Part shown: piece after piece, positions 45,097 through 55,800 of the stretch
Layout of the letters: each line of letters begins with the position of its first letter
Numbering within the stretch: position 1 is the first letter of the stretch
Source of the DNA: Lysobacter alkalisoli
Lineage (GTDB): Bacteria > Pseudomonadota > Gammaproteobacteria > Xanthomonadales > Xanthomonadaceae
DNA length: 64,000 nucleotides
Assembly: GCF_006547045.1 (NCBI RefSeq)
Contig: NZ_CP041242.1
Coordinates: 2,800,001 to 2,864,000, forward strand
Reading direction: 5' to 3'
Program-made: the position numbers and the translations under genes
The notes under the pieces: generated by a model
What the model saw: only the letters and a program-made list of their open reading frames with translations
Database searches by the model: none
What the model was told of the DNA's origin: nothing

Positions 45097-47247
45097 TCAG
45101 GCCCGTCGTGCGTATTCGACGCCCGGCAGTGCCGCGAGCTTGCCGAGCACGGTCGAAAGCCGGCCGAAGTCGGCGACGCGCAGGCGCAGGCGTACGCGTA
45201 CATGGGCGCCGTCGCGCTCGAAGTCGGTGCGCATGCTGGTGACGTGCACGTTGTCCTGGGCGACCAGGTTGGTGATGTCCTTGAGCAGCCATTTGCGATC
45301 GATCGCACGCAGTTCGGTATCGACCTCGTGGCTGCTGCCGGCCCGGCCCCATTCCACCGGCAACACCCGTTGCGGATGCTGCGCGGACAGACGGGCGAAG
45401 GTGGCGCAGTCGGGACGATGCACGCTGACACCCCGCCCCTTCGTCAGGTAGCCGACGATCGGCTCGCCCGGCAGCGGCTGGCAACAGCGCGCCAGCTGGG
45501 TCAGCACGTTGCCGACCCCCTCGACTGTGAACTCGCTGGTACGTTCGCGCGGGCGCTTCGGTGCCTGTTCCGGTACAGACGGCACCGCGGGCGGGGCGGG
45601 TTCCCCGGCCCGTTCGTGCTCAAGCAGCACGCGGCCGATCTGATGCGGGCCGAGATCGCCCAGCGCGACCAGGATGTGGAGATCGCTGTCGTGGGCGACG
45701 CTGAAGCGTTCGCGGGCCGGTGTCAGGTCGGCACCGAGCAGGCCGAGCTTGCGCAGCTCCCTGTCGAGCATCTCCTTGCCGGCAGCCTCGTTGCGGACGC
45801 GGTCGAGCTTGTGGAACCAGGTTCGCACCTTCTGCCGCGAACGACTGCTGGCGAGGAAACCATTGGCCTCGAGCAGCCAGTCGCGACGCGGCTCGCCGGT
45901 CTTGGCGGTCATGATCTCGATCCTGTCTCCGCTGTGCAGCTTGTGGTTCAGCGGCACGATGCGGCCATCGACCTTGGCGCCGCGGCAGCGATGACCGACC
46001 TCGGTATGCACGTGGTAGGCGAAGTCGAGCGGGGTCGCTCCGGCCGGCAGGTCGATCACCTCGCCCTTCGGCGTCAGCACGTAGACGCGATCCTCGACCA
46101 GTTCGGTATCGAGATCGCCGGCGAGCTGCGCCTCGTCTTCGCGGTTCTCCAGCAGCTGCCGCATCCACGCAATCTTGCGGTCGAAGGCGGCGTCGGCGGC
46201 CTGGCTGCCGGATTCCTTGTACTTCCAGTGCGCGGCCACGCCAAGCTCGGCCTGGCGGTGCATCTCGTCGGTGCGGATCTGCACCTCCAGGGTCTTGCCC
46301 TCCGGGCCGATCACCGCGGTGTGCAGCGAGCGGTAGTCGTTGCGCTTGGGCCGGGCGATGTAGTCGTCGAACTCGCTCGGGATAGGCGCCCACTGCGCAT
46401 GCACGATGCCCAGCGCGGCATAGCAGGCAGCGACGTCGTCGACCATCACCCGCACGGCGCGCAGGTCGTACAGCTCGCCGATCGGCACGTCCTTGCGCTG
46501 CATCTTCTTCCAGATGCTGTAGATGTGCTTGGGCCGGCCGGCGATCTCGGCACGGATGCCCTGCGCGGCCATCGCCTCGCGAAGGGTCCGCTTGACCGCC
46601 TCGATGTAGCGCTCGCGGTCGCCGCGCTTCTCGTCGAGCAGGCACGCGATCCGCTTGTAGGTGTCGGGCTCGAGGTAGCGGAAGGCCAGGTCCTCCAGCT
46701 CCCACTTGAGCTGCCAGATGCCGAGCCGGTTGGCCAGCGGCGCATGGATGTCGCGGGTGAGCCGGGCGAGCTGGCGGCGCTCGGCCTCGTCCAGCGACAC
46801 CGCGTGGCGCATCCGCGCCAGCTGCCTCGCCAGCAGGATCGACACCACGCGCAGATCGCGAACGATCGCCAGCAGCAGCCGGCGCAGGCCCTCGCTGCCA
46901 GAGCGGGTGGTCTGCTCGGCATGCAGCAGCCGCACCTGCGCAGCCGCCTGCTGCCCCTCCAGAAGGCCGAATGCTGCCGGATGCGCCTGCTCGAAGTCCT
47001 TGCCCAAGTGTTCCCGCAGGGCCGGGTACTGACGCAGCAGCGCCGCCATCACGGTGTCGCCGTCGGCACCGAGGCGGGCCAGCGAGCCGAACATGTCGGC
47101 CACCACCGGTACCGGGTCGCGGGCCCCGGCGACGCTCGCCGGCCCGGACAGCACCTGCCGCAGGATGGCGCGGTCGGCTTCGGCGATGGCCGCGGCGGCG
47201 GGCTCGTCCAGCAACGTGATCGGATCGGGGGCGGGCGGCGAAGTCAT
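45097..47247 (-). CDS. relA: GTP pyrophosphokinase RelA
   Basis: RelA makes (p)ppGpp on stalled ribosomes. The 716-residue protein has a degenerate N-terminal HD domain without the H-D-x-x-E-D motif, so hydrolase activity is not expected, distinguishing it from SpoT. The synthetase domain is intact (GRPKHIYSIWKKMQRKD, LYDLRAVRVMV, YIARPKRNDYRSLHTAVIGP, HRQAELGVAAHWKYKE). A TGS domain (VYVLTPKGEVIDLPAGATPL), a zinc-finger-like ARCCQPLPGEPI region and a C-terminal ACT domain follow. ATG 47247 is my start; TTG 47256 is possible. A separate SpoT would be needed elsewhere. Confidence 0.95.
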   Translation of the reverse strand: MTSPPAPDPITLLDEPAAAAIAEADRAILRQVLSGPASVAGARDPVPVVADMFGSLARLGADGDTVMAALLRQYPALREHLGKDFEQAHPAAFGLLEGQQAAAQVRLLHAEQTTRSGSEGLRRLLLAIVRDLRVVSILLARQLARMRHAVSLDEAERRQLARLTRDIHAPLANRLGIWQLKWELEDLAFRYLEPDTYKRIACLLDEKRGDRERYIEAVKRTLREAMAAQGIRAEIAGRPKHIYSIWKKMQRKDVPIGELYDLRAVRVMVDDVAACYAALGIVHAQWAPIPSEFDDYIARPKRNDYRSLHTAVIGPEGKTLEVQIRTDEMHRQAELGVAAHWKYKESGSQAADAAFDRKIAWMRQLLENREDEAQLAGDLDTELVEDRVYVLTPKGEVIDLPAGATPLDFAYHVHTEVGHRCRGAKVDGRIVPLNHKLHSGDRIEIMTAKTGEPRRDWLLEANGFLASSRSRQKVRTWFHKLDRVRNEAAGKEMLDRELRKLGLLGADLTPARERFSVAHDSDLHILVALGDLGPHQIGRVLLEHERAGEPAPPAVPSVPEQAPKRPRERTSEFTVEGVGNVLTQLARCCQPLPGEPIVGYLTKGRGVSVHRPDCATFARLSAQHPQRVLPVEWGRAGSSHEVDTELRAIDRKWLLKDITNLVAQDNVHVTSMRTDFERDGAHVRVRLRLRVADFGRLSTVLGKLAALPGVEYARRA

Positions 47248-47345
47248 CCTGGACAACGGTTCGACTGCAAGCAGGAAAGGGACACGACTACACTAGCAGG
47301 ACCGTCGGCAGCGGTTCGTCGACCCACCGATCCTGGAGGACTCCC

Positions 47346-47885
47346 ATGCTTCCCAAGCCACGCCTGCTTCTTCCTCTCGCCATCGTGGCCGCGCTGGCAC
47401 TGGCCCCGGCGGCATTCGCCCAGCAGTCCGCGCCGCCGATCGAACAGGAAATGAGCGCCGGAGAGTTCAGGGCCGCCGGTCTCGACAAGCTGAGTCCGGA
47501 AGAGCTCGCCAATCTCAACCGCTGGCTCGACCGCAAGGTCGAAACCGTGGCTGCCGAGGTCACCGCGCAGGTCACCGAACAGGTGACCGAGCAGGCCCGG
47601 GAGGAAGGCCGCAAGGAGGTGGTGGAGAAAAACCGCGGCTTCCTCACCTTCGGTTCCAACGAGCCGATCACCGGCGTCATGGCCGGCTCGTTCCGGGGCT
47701 TCGGCAAGGGCCGCGTCTACACGCTCGACAATGGCCAGGTCTGGGAACAGGTCGACGACGTCACGCTTGCCGGCGTCCGCAATCCGAATCCGAACGTGAC
47801 GATCAGGCCGAGTCTGGTCGGCAATGTCTGGTACATGTCGATCGAGGGCTACAACAAGCGGGCCAAGGTCAGACGGGTGAAGTGA
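47346..47885 (+). CDS. Secreted hypothetical protein
   Basis: A 179-residue protein with a clear signal peptide (MLPKPRLLLPLAIVAALALA, cleavage after AFA), then a short helix, a Val/Thr/Glu-rich helical segment (VETVAAEVTAQVTEQVTEQA, possible coiled coil) and a C-terminal beta-rich part (GFGKGRVYTLDNGQVWEQVD, then GNVWYMSIEGYNKRAKVRR). The C-terminus resembles a small SH3-like fold. A good ribosome site (ctggaggact) precedes the ATG. I do not recognise a family. It is followed by a strong hairpin (47896-47921). Confidence 0.8.
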   Translation: MLPKPRLLLPLAIVAALALAPAAFAQQSAPPIEQEMSAGEFRAAGLDKLSPEELANLNRWLDRKVETVAAEVTAQVTEQVTEQAREEGRKEVVEKNRGFLTFGSNEPITGVMAGSFRGFGKGRVYTLDNGQVWEQVDDVTLAGVRNPNPNVTIRPSLVGNVWYMSIEGYNKRAKVRRVK

Positions 47886-47895
47886 GTCCAGCCTG

Positions 47896-47928
47896 CAGGA
47901 GGGCGCCTCGGTGCCCTCCTGTTCCTTC
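47896..47928. terminator. Bidirectional intrinsic terminator
   Basis: Perfect 9-bp arms caggagggc (47896-47904) and gccctcctg (47913-47921) with an 8-base loop are followed by ttccttctc. It lies between the convergent secreted-protein gene and hrpA and can serve the plus-strand gene; on the other strand the following bases are less U-rich. Confidence 0.75.
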
Positions 47929-50024
47929 TCAGCCCAGCTGCGCCACTCGTTGCGCGAGCTTCTTCGGCGACACGCCGCCACGGGTGCCGAGTTCCTGCGC
48001 GAACAACGATACCCGCAGCTCCTCCAGGTCGCGGGCGAAGTCCCGCCACCCGGGGGTGTTGCCCCGCCCTTCGTTGCGCGCGGCATCGAGCGCATCGACG
48101 AAAGGCTTGAGTTCCAGCATCCGCGACTGGTCGCGCGACGGATCGCGCAGCGCGCGTTCTCCGCGCAACGACAGTGCCTTCAGGTAGCGCGGGTATTCAC
48201 GCAGGGTTTCGGCCGGCACGTCGCGCAGGAATCCCGGCGGCGTCAGCGCGGCCAGATGCGCGCGCATGTCGTCGAGGTTGCCGCTGGCCCAGCCCATCAG
48301 CGGCGATTCCAGCTTCGCCCGCACCTCCGCCACCGCGGTGAGGATGGCCTCGGCCTGCCTGAGCCGCTCGACCGCCTCCGCGAACAGCGCCTTGCCGACC
48401 GACTCGACCCTGACGGCGAAGGCATCGGCATCGCGGATGTCGCCGAGCGCGTCGGTCGCAAGCGCTTCGAACGCGCCGTCGACCAGATCGTTGCGAAGAC
48501 GGTCGCCGTCCTTCAATCCGTCGCGTCGCGGCGCAGCCGCTTCGATCGCCGCGTACAGCAGTCCGGTCTTCGGCGACACCGGCAACTGCTTGCGCGCCTG
48601 TTTCATGCGATCGGCAAGGGCCAGCGCGAGCAGGCGACGGACACCGCGCGGATGCGCGACCTCGGCCACCTCGCGCTCGGCGTGCACACGCAGCGAAGCA
48701 CTGTCGCCGTCGTCGTGCAGCGCCGGCCAGGCCGGCACGCCACCCGCACCGGGGACCGAGATCGGAATCGCCTGTTCGGGAAACGCCGTCAGACCTTGTT
48801 GCGCCAGGCCGTCGGCGGCACGGGCGGCGAAGGCGTTCGCGGCACGCTCGCCGAACCTGCGCTTCAGCTCATCGAGGTCGCGGGATTCTGCAAGGACATG
48901 CCCGACCCGCGCGGTCTTTCCGTCGCGATCGAGCAGGCGCAGATTGATGCGCAGGTGCGGCTCCAGCGCAGTCTCGTCGAAATCGACCGCCGCGACCTCG
49001 GCACCGGTCAGCTTCTTCAGGAAGCGGGCCAGGGTGCCGGCGAAGGTGTCGGTGGCTTCCTGGTCCGGATGTGCCGGATGCGCCTCGCGGAATGCATGCG
49101 CGAAATCCGGCGCCGGCACGAAGTTGCGGCGCTGCGCTTTCGGCAGGCTCTTGATCAGTGCCGCGGCCTTGTCCTCGACGAAGCCCGGCGCCAGCCACGA
49201 CAGCCGCACCGGGTCGAGCGCGTTGAGCAGGTGCAACGGCACCACGACAGTCATGCCATCATCCGGCGCCCCCGGTTCGAAGCGGTACTTCACCGCCAGC
49301 CGCGCATCGCCGAGCGCGATGTATGGCGGAAAGAGCGTGGCATCGCTCTCGTCGACGACCATCAGGTCATCCAGCGACCATTCCAGCTTCGCCTTGTCCG
49401 CCGCCGGCAGCTTGCGGTACCAGGCATCCAGCGCCTGCGCGTTGTGGACCTCCGGCGGCAGCCGGTCGAGGTACCAGCGGGCCATCCAGTCCTCGTCGAC
49501 GACCAGGCCGGTGCGACGCTGCTTGGCCTCTTCCTCGTGCGCCTTCGCCAGCGTGGCGAGGTTGCGGGAGAGGAACGCGCTGCGGGTGTTGATCTCGCCG
49601 GTGACCAGGGCATCGCGGGCGAAGATCGCGCGGCTTTCCTCCGGGAACAGCGCGCCGTAGTGGATCGGCTTCTTCGGCGCCAGCACCAGGCCGAACAGGC
49701 TGATCTGCTCGCTGCCGACCACCCGCCCCTGCGAACGCGCCCAGCGCGGGTCGTGCTGGCGGCGTGCGAGAAGGTGCGGCAGTTCGGCGATCACCCACTC
49801 CGGTTCGATCGCGGCGTTGGTCAGCGCCCATACCCGCTCGGTGTCGAGCAGGGTCGCCGACAGCACCCACGGCGGTGGCTTCTTCGACAACGGCGAGCCG
49901 GGGAACAGCTGGTAGCGGCGCCCGCGCGGACCTTCGTACAGGCCCTTGTCCCCGCGGTGCGCGACCTGGGTCGGCAGGCCGGCGAGGATGGCGCGGTGGA
50001 GGGTCGTGTAGGCGGCGGCATCCA

Positions 50025-50102
50025 GTAGCCCGGGCAAGGCCAAAGGCCGCACCCGGGAGCCCTCCCGACCTGCCCCCGGGTGCGCTTCGCTTGCCCGGAC
50101 CG
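50025..50102. repeat. REP element in hrpA, in frame (gtagcccggg type)
   Basis: Arms gtagcccgggcaaggcc...cgcacccggg and cccgggtgcgcttcgcttgc followed by ccgga are roughly complementary around a short loop (cctcccgacctg). The same family occurs at 59132-59199 between recQ and the next gene. Inside hrpA it adds about 25 residues, including EAHPGAGREGSRVRPLALPG, without breaking the frame. Confidence 0.75.
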
Positions 50103-51096
50103 CGGTCTGCCAGCCGATGTCTTCCACCATCAACTTCAACTGCCTATGCAACTCGCGCCATTCGCGCATGCGCAGGAAGCCGAGAAAATGTTTCTCGCAC
50201 CACTTGCGCAGCCGCGACTGGGTCAGCTCTTCGTGCGCGACCTGATAGGCCTCCCAGAGCTTGAGGATGCCGACGAACTCGGACTTCGGATCGGCGAACT
50301 CCGCATGCGCGGCATCGGCGGCGCCACGCTGGTCGGCAGGGCGCTCGCGCGGATCCTGGATGCCGAGGAAGGATGCGATCGCAAGCATCTCGCGCAGGCA
50401 ACCATGGCTGTTGGCAGCGACCAGCATCCGCGCCAGCTTCACGTCGACCGGCAGTCGCGCCATCAGCTTGCCGGTCGCGGTCAGGCCACGTTTGTCGTCG
50501 ACCGCGCCCAGCTCCGACAGCTGCTGCCAGCCATCGGCAATCGCGCGCGAATCCGGCGCCTCCAGGAACGGGAAACTCTCGATGTCGCCCAGCCCGAGCG
50601 CCAACATCCGCAGGATCACCCCGGCCAGTGCGGTACGACGGATCTCGGGGTCGGTGAACTCGGGCCGCGATTCGAAATCGGCCTCGGAATAGAGCCGATA
50701 GCACACGCCCTCGGCGATTCGCCCACAACGGCCCTTGCGCTGGTTGGCGCTGGCCTGGCTGACCGGCTCGATGTGCAGGCGGTCGAGCTTGCCGCGCGGA
50801 CTGTAGCGCTTGACCCGCGCCAGCCCCGGATCGATCACGTAGCGGATCCGCGGCACCGTCAGCGAGGTCTCGGCGACGTTGGTCGCCAGCACGATCCGGC
50901 GCCGGACGCCGGGGTTGAACACCCGGTCCTGATCGCGCGCCGACAGCCGCGCGTACAGCGGCAGCACCTCGGTATCGCGATATTTGCGTCGCTCCAATGC
51001 CTGATGGACATCGCGGATCTCGCGCTCGCCGGGCAGGAACACCAGGACGTCTCCGCGTGGGTCCTCGCGGGTGATCTCGTCGCAGGCGGCCAAAAT

Positions 51097-51138
51097 GGGG
51101 TCAGAGTCGTTTCTCGCTCGGGATGATGACTCTGCCCC
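51097..51138. repeat. GTCAGAG-type palindrome in hrpA
   Basis: Left arm ggggtcagagtc (51097-51108) and right arm gactctgcccc (51128-51138) differ only by one missing base in the right arm. Elements with ggggtcagagtc arms are frequent in Xanthomonadaceae and belong to the type mobilised by REP-associated tyrosine transposases. This copy lies between the RecA-like domains of HrpA. Confidence 0.8.
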
Positions 51139-52077
51139 GTTCTCGACCCCGTGCCCTCCTCCTCCAGGTAGCGCACCTCGACCGGATGCGTCCGCCCTTC
51201 GACCTCGATCACCGGCGCATCATCGAAATGCGCGGCGAAACGGGCGGTGTCGATGGTCGCCGAGGTCACGATGACCTTGAGGTCGCGGCGCTTCTTCAGC
51301 AGCTGCTTCAGGTAGCCGAGCAGGAAGTCGATGTTGAGGCTGCGCTCATGGGCCTCGTCGATCAGCAGGGTGTCGTAGCGCGACAGCCAGCGATCGGACT
51401 GGATCTCGGCCAGCAGGATGCCGTCGGTCATGAACTTGATCGCGGTCTGCTCGCCGACGTTCTCGGTGGACACTTTGCCTTCAAACCGGACCTGGTAGCC
51501 GACCGCGCCACCCAGCGGCACGTGCAGTTCCTCGGCGACCCGACGCGCCACCGCACGCGCGGCAATCCGCCGCGGCTGGGTGCAACCGATCAGGCCCGCC
51601 GCACCGCGGCCGGCGGCCAGGCACAGCTTCGGCAACTGGGTGGTCTTGCCCGAGCCGGTCTCGCCAGCCACCACGATGACCTGGTGCTTGCGGATCAGTT
51701 CGACGATGCGGTCGGCTTCGCGTCCGATCGGCAGCGACTCGTCCGCCGGCGCCTGCGGCAGGGACGCGGCGCGCGCTTCGCGGCGGGCGACCGATTCCGT
51801 CAATGCCTTGGTGAAGTCGGCGCGGGCTTTCTCGTCGGCCGGCCGCCCTTTCCAGCGCGACCACAGGCCATGCAGACGGCCACGGTCGCGGCTCAGGGCA
51901 CCGTCGATCGCCCGCCGGGCCTGCTGCAACGCATTGCCCTCCCTGTCTTTTCGACGGGATGGCCGTGACGTGGAATTTGCATTCGGACGGATAGACTCCA
52001 TCTGTTCTTTTGAGCCGTATGACGTTTTGCGAATCAGGCGACATTGTCGCCGCAACGCATCCCCAAGGAGAAACCGC

Positions 52078-52641
52078 ATGGCCAAGTCCAAGTCCCCCAA
52101 GCCATCCAAGGCCGCAAAGAAGGCCCCGAAACCGGTCGCATCGCCGGCATCCGGTTCCGACGCGCCGGCCATCGACATCGGCATTTCCGGCGCCGACCGC
52201 AGGAAGACCGCCGACGGGCTGTCGCACTTCCTGGCCGACGCCTACACGCTGTATCTGAAGACCCACAACTTCCACTGGAACATCACCGGGCCGATGTTCA
52301 ACAGCCTGCACGTGATGTTCGAGACCCAGTACACCGAGCAATGGACGGCGCTGGACGAGATCGCCGAGCGGATCCGCGCACTGGGCTTCAATGCCCCGGG
52401 TTCCTACGCGGAGTTCACCCGCCTGTCCTCGATCCCGGAGGAGCCTGGCCTGGCCGACGCTGCCGACTGGCGCGAGATGGTGCGCCAGCTCGTGGTCGGC
52501 AACGAGGCGGTCTGCCGCACCGCGCGCAAGACGCTCAAGACCGCCGACAGCGCAGGCGATGACCCGTCCGTCGACCTGATGACCCAGCGCCTGCAGACCC
52601 ACGAGAAGTATGCGTGGATGCTGCGGTCGCTGTTGCAGTAA
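52078..52641 (+). CDS. dps: DNA protection during starvation protein Dps
   Basis: Dps forms a 12-subunit ferritin-like shell that oxidises Fe2+ with peroxide and compacts DNA. The 187-residue protein has a Lys-rich N-terminal tail ([19 protein letters not shown]) suited to DNA binding and the ferroxidase region [20 protein letters not shown] followed by [17 protein letters not shown] (key His, His, Asp, Glu residues present). ATG 52078 is preceded by aaggag at 7 bases. The 76-base divergent gap to hrpA holds its promoter; no OxyR site was identified by eye. A hairpin (52662-52683) follows the stop. Confidence 0.95.
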   Translation: MAKSKSPKPSKAAKKAPKPVASPASGSDAPAIDIGISGADRRKTADGLSHFLADAYTLYLKTHNFHWNITGPMFNSLHVMFETQYTEQWTALDEIAERIRALGFNAPGSYAEFTRLSSIPEEPGLADAADWREMVRQLVVGNEAVCRTARKTLKTADSAGDDPSVDLMTQRLQTHEKYAWMLRSLLQ

Positions 52642-52661
52642 GGGACCCCACCCCCACCCAA

Positions 52662-52683
52662 CCCTCCCCCTGAGGGGGGAGGG
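52662..52683 (+). terminator. Hairpin after dps
   Basis: The stretch ccctccccctgagggggg followed by aggg forms a GC hairpin, then cttctta. It is preceded by ccccacccccacccaa, the usual lead-in of a xanthomonad intergenic repeat. It may act as the dps terminator. Confidence 0.5.
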
Positions 52684-52702
52684 CTTCTTAGCTGCCGTAG
52701 CC

Positions 52703-52791
52703 CGTAGGATGGGTAGAGCCGCAGGCGGAACCCATCAATGACGGGTTCCGCATCGATGATGGGATTCGCCTTCGGCTCATCCCATCCTACG
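52703..52791. repeat. Palindromic repeat (gtaggatggg type)
   Basis: Ends ccgtaggatggg (52702-52713) and cccatcctacg (52781-52791) are complementary, with an inner pair aacccatc / gatgatggg and gacgggttccgc in the centre. This type of intergenic repeat is common in proteobacteria. It lies between dps and the convergent 1,410-residue gene. Confidence 0.8.
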
Positions 52792-52808
52792 AATCTGCGA
52801 GTCACCCC

Positions 52809-55800
52809 TCAGTTCTTTTCATCCGGAAGCGGCGGCGGGGTGCTGATGCTCTTCGGGCGTGAGCGCCAATAGCCGCCCTTGACCCAAGCGCGGAAGCCCC
52901 AGCCGGCCCAGCGCAGCACGGCGACCGCCAGCCACAACGCCCAGGCCAGCATCGCGGTGCGGTACAGCCACATCGGCATCGTGATGGCAGAGCCACGCGG
53001 CAGGATGTCGGTACTCTGGTCCGCGAACCAGCTCAGGGCGTGTGCAGTCGAGCCGTTGCCGCGGATGTGCATGTCCGGACTGCCGAGCAGGCCGTAGGGA
53101 ATCGCCGCCACCAGGGCGAACGCGGCGGCGAGGGTCAGCACGACCAGGCCGATCTGCGCCAGGTTGAAGCCCAGGCGGTTGAAGCGCATGCCATTGGAGC
53201 CGATGTTGCCGGCGTCCGTATCGACGGGTGGCACGGCATTGCGGTCGCGCCAGGCCACGGCGAACAGCCAGGCCACGACCACGAACAGCGCCAGCCACGA
53301 GAAGGTGGAGAAACCGATCCCGAGCAGCAGCCATTCGTGCAGCTTCAATGGCGCCCAGCGCAGGCGGCTCAGGGCGAAGGCCACCAGCACGAGCACCAGC
53401 AGCTCGCCCCAGTACAGCACCGCCGGCCCCAGCCGCGGTCCTCGGGTCAGCAATACCCAGCGATCCCGTGGCAGGTCCAGCCGGAGGTCGATGTTCGCGG
53501 CCGGCAAGCCCAGGTCGATCGACGGCGTGGTGTTGCGCATGGCCACACCCTCGCTGTCGCGGAAGCGGATCTCGAACCGTTGCACGCCCGGCAGCAGGGG
53601 CAGGCTCAGGCGGCCGTCCTGCGGACGCAGATTGAGGACTTCGCTGCCGCGCCGGACCGACAGCACTTCCGCGCCGGCCGGCAGGACGAGGGTGTGGTCG
53701 CCGCCCTGGCTGGCGCGCACGGTCAGACCCAGCGTGTGTTCGCCGGCACGCTGGCCGATCTGGCTCTGCAGTCGCACCGCGTCGATGGCGCGGGTGGCAC
53801 CGGAGGCGGCGGCGGGACGGGACACGGTGATCTTCAGCGTCTCGCCCGGCAGCGGGTAGAAGCGGAACACGTGCCAGTCGTTGGCGTCGTCTTCGGGCAG
53901 CGGGGCGCTTTCGGGCACGCCTTCGAAGCCGAGGTGCCACAGCGGGCTGGCGCTGATTTCCCATACTTCGGCGTGATCGTTCAATGCAGGCGCGGTCAGG
54001 GTCAGGGTGTCGGTCTTGTCGAGGCTGCCCCGCCACTCGGCGGTGTCGTCGCCATCGGGAATCGGCAGTTCGACATGGCCCGCGCGCACTTCCAGGCCCG
54101 CGGTGCCGACCTTCTCGCCCGCGACCAGAGGCAGCTTCACGGTGAAGCCGCCCTCTTCAGGTGCGAGCCGCTCCGCCACCGAGCGCAGATGCCAGTCCAG
54201 CCCCAGGTCGAGGTGCCGGGTCAGGCGTACGTACGGCGGGAACTCCTGTGCGCCCAGGCGCGTGGCGGCGCCATCCGGGGCGGAACCGGTCTCGCGGCTG
54301 CGAGCCAAGGTCAGGCTGCCGGCAGGCAGGCGGTTGTCGGTGATGCCGCTGGCCTGCCAGCCGGCACCGTCGAACGCGATCCGTGCCGGCGGCAGCGGAA
54401 ACGCGAGCACGGCCTTGTCGGCCATGGCGCGGGTCTCGATCTCGACGCGATGCACGCCGCGATCCAGCACGATCCAGCGGCGCCCCTGCGCCTGCAGTAC
54501 GCCTCCGGCATCGGCGCCGTCTACGCGCAGGCGCAGCGGCGACAGGTCGACATCGTCGACAGGCAGCGGAACGAACACGCGGGCGGCGGCGTGCACATCC
54601 AGCGCAATGCGCACGTCGTCGCCGTCGGCGCGCACCTGTGCGGCGGCGATCGTGGCGCAATCCGGCGCGCAGTCCGGCAGGCGGGTCAGGCGGTTCTTCA
54701 GTTCCTCGAGCAATTCCGGCGAGGGCATCGACGCCTGTGCGTGGGCAGGCGAGACCATCATTGGTCCGGCCAGCGCGAATGCGGCAAGCGCGGCCGCCAC
54801 CGGACGCAGGGGCGGCCAGCGCAAGCGGACACCGAGCACACGCAAGGCCAGCAGGGCCAGCAGCGCGACCGCGAGCACGCGCAGCAGTCGGGTCAGCCAC
54901 GGTGGCGAGATCAGCAGGCGCACACTCTGGTCCTGGGTGATCGGGCCGCTCCAGCGCAGCCGGTAGCTGTGCCCGCCCTGCCAGCTCGGCAGGCCGCGGC
55001 CGGTCTGGACCACCGTACCCTGGGTATAGCGATCGAGCACGTCGGCGCGCTTGATGCGGCTGCCGGTGACCATGATGCTGTCGAGCTCGACTCCCTGCCC
55101 GACACTGACCGGGGTAGGCGGAGGTGGAGGAAGTGCGGGCATATCGACCGGCGAAGGGTCATCGAATACCACTGCCGGAACCTCGGGCGGTGGCGCCAAC
55201 TCCCTGTACGCGTACGCCTCCTCGGCAGCTGTAGCCGCAGCATCGGCCGCTTCCATCGCCATCTTCTTGCTCATCCCGACATGCAGCGCCGGCATCAGCG
55301 CCGCCCCTTCCAGTTGCGGGTGCAGGGCCATGCGCAACTGCGTCGCCACGAACGGCAGCGCGATCAGTACGAGCAGCACCAGCGCCGCGCGCCGCGCCCA
55401 TTCGCCGATCCTGCGCAGGCGACCGGCAGGCAGCGCCTGCACGATCAGAGCGAGCGCCAATACCACACCAAGACTCAGGATCGGCGCACCGCGCTCGTGA
55501 TAGGCAAGCAGCAGGTACACCGCCGCGAGCCCCGCACCGGTCCAGCCGAACAGCCGCCACGACAACAACGCGATCACCGCCGCGATGAACACGTCCAGCA
55601 GGGTCCAGCGCGACATCCAGCTGCCATCGGCGCGGTCGGCGCCTGGTGCGGCGAACAGGCGATAGCCGTAGGGCAGGTGCACGGTGGTGGTGACCGTGTC
55701 GAAACTCTGCCGCCAGCCCGCGATCGGCCACTTTCCGCCGCCCGATTGCAGGCGCAGGCCGGCATCGAGGCCTACTCGCGGTGTCCGCCATTCGACCCCG

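Larger units (their letters stand above)
47929..52001 (-). pseudogene. hrpA: ATP-dependent RNA helicase HrpA, one apparent frameshift
   Basis: HrpA is a DEAH-box helicase that rescues stalled ribosomes. The N-terminal part (start ATG 52001) has Walker [39 protein letters not shown] and [11 protein letters not shown]. The remainder, in another frame from about 51093, has [31 protein letters not shown] and the long HrpA C-terminal region. The frame breaks inside a palindromic repeat (51097-51138) whose right arm lacks one base; restoring it rejoins the frames to give about 1,357 residues. A second repeat (50025-50102) is read in frame as ASEAHPGAGREGSRVRPL. So the real gene may be intact. Confidence 0.85.
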
